Shown piece after piece: positions 62,391-64,000 of a stretch of DNA of 64,000 nt. The translations under genes and the position numbers were made by a program. Positions within the stretch are counted from its first letter, which is position 1. Each line of letters opens with the position of its first letter. This DNA is from Flavobacterium luteolum (lineage in GTDB: Bacteria > Bacteroidota > Bacteroidia > Flavobacteriales > Flavobacteriaceae). The stretch is taken from contig NZ_CP114286.1 in assembly GCF_027111275.1 (NCBI RefSeq), forward strand, positions 1,798,001 through 1,862,000. Direction: 5' to 3'. The notes under the pieces were generated by a model. The model had not been told where the DNA came from. It saw only the letters and a list, made by a program, of their open reading frames with translations, and did no database searches.

Positions 62391-62828
62391 ATGAAATTAC
62401 CTAAAGAAATTACCAACGGGTTTTTGATTTTCCTCGGAATTGGCATTTATTTTTTATTGATGAATGTACTAGGTTTAGCAGATTTGTTTTATTTGAGAAC
62501 ACTCAACGTTTTCTTTATATTCTATGGCGTTAATAGGACAATGCAGATGAACCTTCATGAAGGAGAAACCAATTTTGTTTCTAATGCTGTTTCTGCAATG
62601 GCAACTTCTGTAGTTGGTGTTGCACTAAGCATATTTGGTCTATTGGTTTATAGCTACGCTCGAGGCGGAGATGCTTACGTAAGAACTTTATCTGAAACAT
62701 TTATGTTTGGAGGAAATCCATCGGTGCCAACTTATTGTATCTGTCTATTATTTGAAGGAATCGCTTCTTCTGTAATCGTTACTTTAATGATGATGCTGTA
62801 TTGGAATAATAAATATGCTGCGGATTGA
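62391..62828 (+). CDS. Four-helix membrane protein of unknown function
   Basis: 145 residues with about four hydrophobic segments (12-30, 32-48, 66-88, 115-138). Short conserved-looking loops (GVNRTMQMNLHEGETNF, RGGDAYVRTLSE) link them. It is a small inner-membrane protein without known motifs. It is transcribed after ribF across a 98-base gap and before a terminator. Function not recognised. Confidence 0.8.
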   Translation: MKLPKEITNGFLIFLGIGIYFLLMNVLGLADLFYLRTLNVFFIFYGVNRTMQMNLHEGETNFVSNAVSAMATSVVGVALSIFGLLVYSYARGGDAYVRTLSETFMFGGNPSVPTYCICLLFEGIASSVIVTLMMMLYWNNKYAAD

Positions 62829-62894
62829 TTTTTGGAAATCGATTAGATTAAAAAAATTAGTCTAAAGAGCTCAATAATTTCAACAAAAATTTTT

Positions 62895-62930
62895 AAATTG
62901 CTTATAACTCAGACTATAAGCAATTTTTTT
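62895..62930 (+). terminator. Terminator after the membrane-protein gene
   Basis: AAATTGCTTATA (62895-62906) pairs with TATAAGCAATTT (62915-62926) around an 8-base loop, followed by T residues. Confidence 0.9.
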
Positions 62931-62940
62931 ATTTAATAAA

Positions 62941-63807
62941 ATGAAGTTAAAACAAATAGAAAGGGTTAAAAAAATCTCCAAAGAAGATTTTGTTTCCCAT
63001 TATGTAAAAAAACAAATTCCTGTTGTTATTGAACAATTGACCGAAGACTGGCCAGCTTATAACAAATGGAAATTATCTTATATAAAAGAAATCGCAGGAA
63101 ATTCAATCGTTCCTTTATACGACGACAGACCTGTAAACCACGAAGACGGATTTAACGAAGCGCATACCACCATGAAAATGAGTGAGTACATCGACTTATT
63201 AGAAGAAAAACCTACCAATTACCGTATTTTTCTTTATAATCTAATGAAAGAGGTTCCTTCATTAAAAAACGACTTTTTATGGCCCGATATTGGGTTGAAA
63301 TTAGTGAAGCAAATGCCAATGCTGTTTTTTGGAGGAGAAAATTCGAGAGTTTTTATGCATTATGATATTGACTACTCGAACATTCTTCATTTCCATTTTC
63401 ATGGCGAAAAGCAATGCATGATTTTTCCTCCAGATCAGTCTAAATTTATGTATAAAGTTCCTCATGCCTTAATTTCGAGAGAAGATATTGATTTTGATAA
63501 TCCGGATTATGAAAAATTTCCAGCACTCAAAAATGTTGAAGGTTATATCACTAACTTAAAACATGGCGAAATGCTGTACATGCCAGAGGGATATTGGCAT
63601 TATATGAAATATCTAACACCAGGATTTTCAATGAGTCTACGCTCTTTTCCAAAAAACATTGTCAATTTATCTAAAGCTGCATATAATGTTTTTATTATGC
63701 GTCATTTTGATATTATGATGCGAAAAATTCAGGGACAAAAGTGGATTGACTATAAAAACGAAAAAGCTGTTAAAAATACGCATCAAAATTTACAGCGTAC
63801 CCTTTAA
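62941..63807 (+). CDS. Cupin-like (JmjC-type) Fe(II)/2-oxoglutarate oxygenase
   Basis: 288 residues of the cupin_8/JmjC-related group. The N-terminal docking segment (QIPVVIEQLTEDWPAY) is typical. The iron ligands are His and Asp in FMHYDIDYSN (near residue 140) and the later His in PEGYWHYM (near residue 220). FHGEKQCMIFPP is the co-substrate-binding strand. Relatives hydroxylate protein side chains or tRNA bases. Its target is unknown. It follows directly on the previous terminator (10 bases), so its promoter must overlap that hairpin or read-through must occur. Confidence 0.88.
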   Translation: MKLKQIERVKKISKEDFVSHYVKKQIPVVIEQLTEDWPAYNKWKLSYIKEIAGNSIVPLYDDRPVNHEDGFNEAHTTMKMSEYIDLLEEKPTNYRIFLYNLMKEVPSLKNDFLWPDIGLKLVKQMPMLFFGGENSRVFMHYDIDYSNILHFHFHGEKQCMIFPPDQSKFMYKVPHALISREDIDFDNPDYEKFPALKNVEGYITNLKHGEMLYMPEGYWHYMKYLTPGFSMSLRSFPKNIVNLSKAAYNVFIMRHFDIMMRKIQGQKWIDYKNEKAVKNTHQNLQRTL

Positions 63808-63810
63808 TAA

Positions 63811-63846
63811 AAAAGCGGTTGAGATTTTAAAACCTCAACCGCTTTT
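63811..63846. terminator. Bidirectional terminator, AAAAGCGGTTGAG stem
   Basis: AAAAGCGGTTGAG (63811-63823) pairs perfectly with CTCAACCGCTTTT (63834-63846). It lies between the oxygenase gene and the convergent partial gene. Confidence 0.92.
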
Positions 63847-63850
63847 CATT

Positions 63851-64000
63851 TTATCTGAATACTATTTTCCTTGTAACCGTTTTTCCGTTATCTAAAGTCA
63901 TTTTGACGAATAATACTTGAGGTCCCGATTGAAAGTTTGTTATAAGCCATTCTTTGTTTCCAATTTGTTTTTTAAGGTATAATAATGTACCCCCTGCATC
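63851..64000 (-). CDS. C-terminal end of a T9SS cargo protein (partial)
   Basis: The minus strand holds an open frame of 49 residues that runs off the right edge and ends at a TAA at 63851-63853, just inside the terminator. It reads TLLYLKKQIGNKEW, then FQSGPQVLFVKMTLDNGKTV and ends RKIVFR. The pattern QVLFVKxTLxNGxxVxxKIVF is typical of type C T9SS C-terminal sorting domains, which direct proteins to gliding-motility-linked secretion. The nature of the passenger protein lies outside the window. Confidence 0.75.
   Translation of the reverse strand, partial: DAGGTLLYLKKQIGNKEWLITNFQSGPQVLFVKMTLDNGKTVTRKIVFR

Noticed and set aside
1..64000. CRISPR arrays, tRNA or rRNA genes, insertion sequences and prophage genes
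   Set aside because: No regularly spaced direct repeats, cloverleaf sequences, transposase motifs or phage structural genes were seen by reading; a covariance search could still find a tRNA I missed.

Overview
The window looks like chromosomal DNA of a Flavobacterium-type member of the Bacteroidota. Supporting signs are the low GC content, the SusC/SusD polysaccharide utilisation locus (PUL), type IX secretion (T9SS) C-terminal domains, promoters of the TAnnTTTG class, and families of palindromic intergenic repeats. I found no tRNA, rRNA, CRISPR array, insertion sequence or phage module. No gene appears frameshifted. One gene is cut by the right edge.

Layout. (1) 1-4463: an NAD/ADP-ribose block on the minus strand, with an NrtR-type Nudix regulator, PRPP synthetase, NADAR protein, KptA 2'-phosphotransferase, ADP-ribosylglycohydrolase and a metallophosphoesterase. 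A perfect palindrome sits on the -7 box of the PRPP synthetase gene and a weaker copy lies exactly 52 bp upstream. (2) 4571-8082: a PKD lipoprotein, then a LysR regulator divergent from a DJ-1/PfpI protein and a YqhD-like alcohol dehydrogenase, plausibly a carbonyl-stress unit. (3) 8407-16057: housekeeping genes (gpsA, pheS, cvpA), small unknown proteins, a membrane-bound AraC regulator and an S33 peptidase with an outer-membrane partner. (4) 16337-40318: a large PUL on the minus strand (SusC, SusD, a surface glycan-binding protein, GH2, GH31, GH97, GH39, GH3, GH5_4, acetylesterase, GH95). The enzyme set fits acetylated, fucosylated xyloglucan. (5) 40958-42676: two tandem Nudix-winged-helix regulators with broken Nudix boxes, then a small double-glycine leader peptide gene. 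(6) 43162-48202: lepA, an outer-membrane barrel protein, and a three-gene operon of an Lgt-like protein, a radical SAM enzyme with extra cysteine motifs and a tiny membrane protein. (7) 48374-64000: a YafY regulator with two DinB proteins, thiL, a TPR histidine kinase/response regulator pair, a LytTR regulator whose phosphoacceptor is Glu, glyS, comF, a T9SS-exported metalloprotease, ribF, a cupin-like oxygenase and the C-terminus of a T9SS cargo protein.

How the genes work together. The SusC promoter and the promoter of the small GG-leader peptide share one architecture: TTG, 20 bases, TAnnCTTGTAGT, 7 bases, ACCATAAG. They flank the two Nudix-type regulators, whose DNA-binding halves are about 92% identical while their sensor halves are only about 70% identical by my count. 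I infer that both regulators bind the same operator, respond to different sugars, and tie a secreted peptide to glycan use. The strongest candidate for an undescribed system is the Lgt-like/radical SAM/small membrane protein operon at 45875-48202, which may carry out a lipid or lipoprotein modification.
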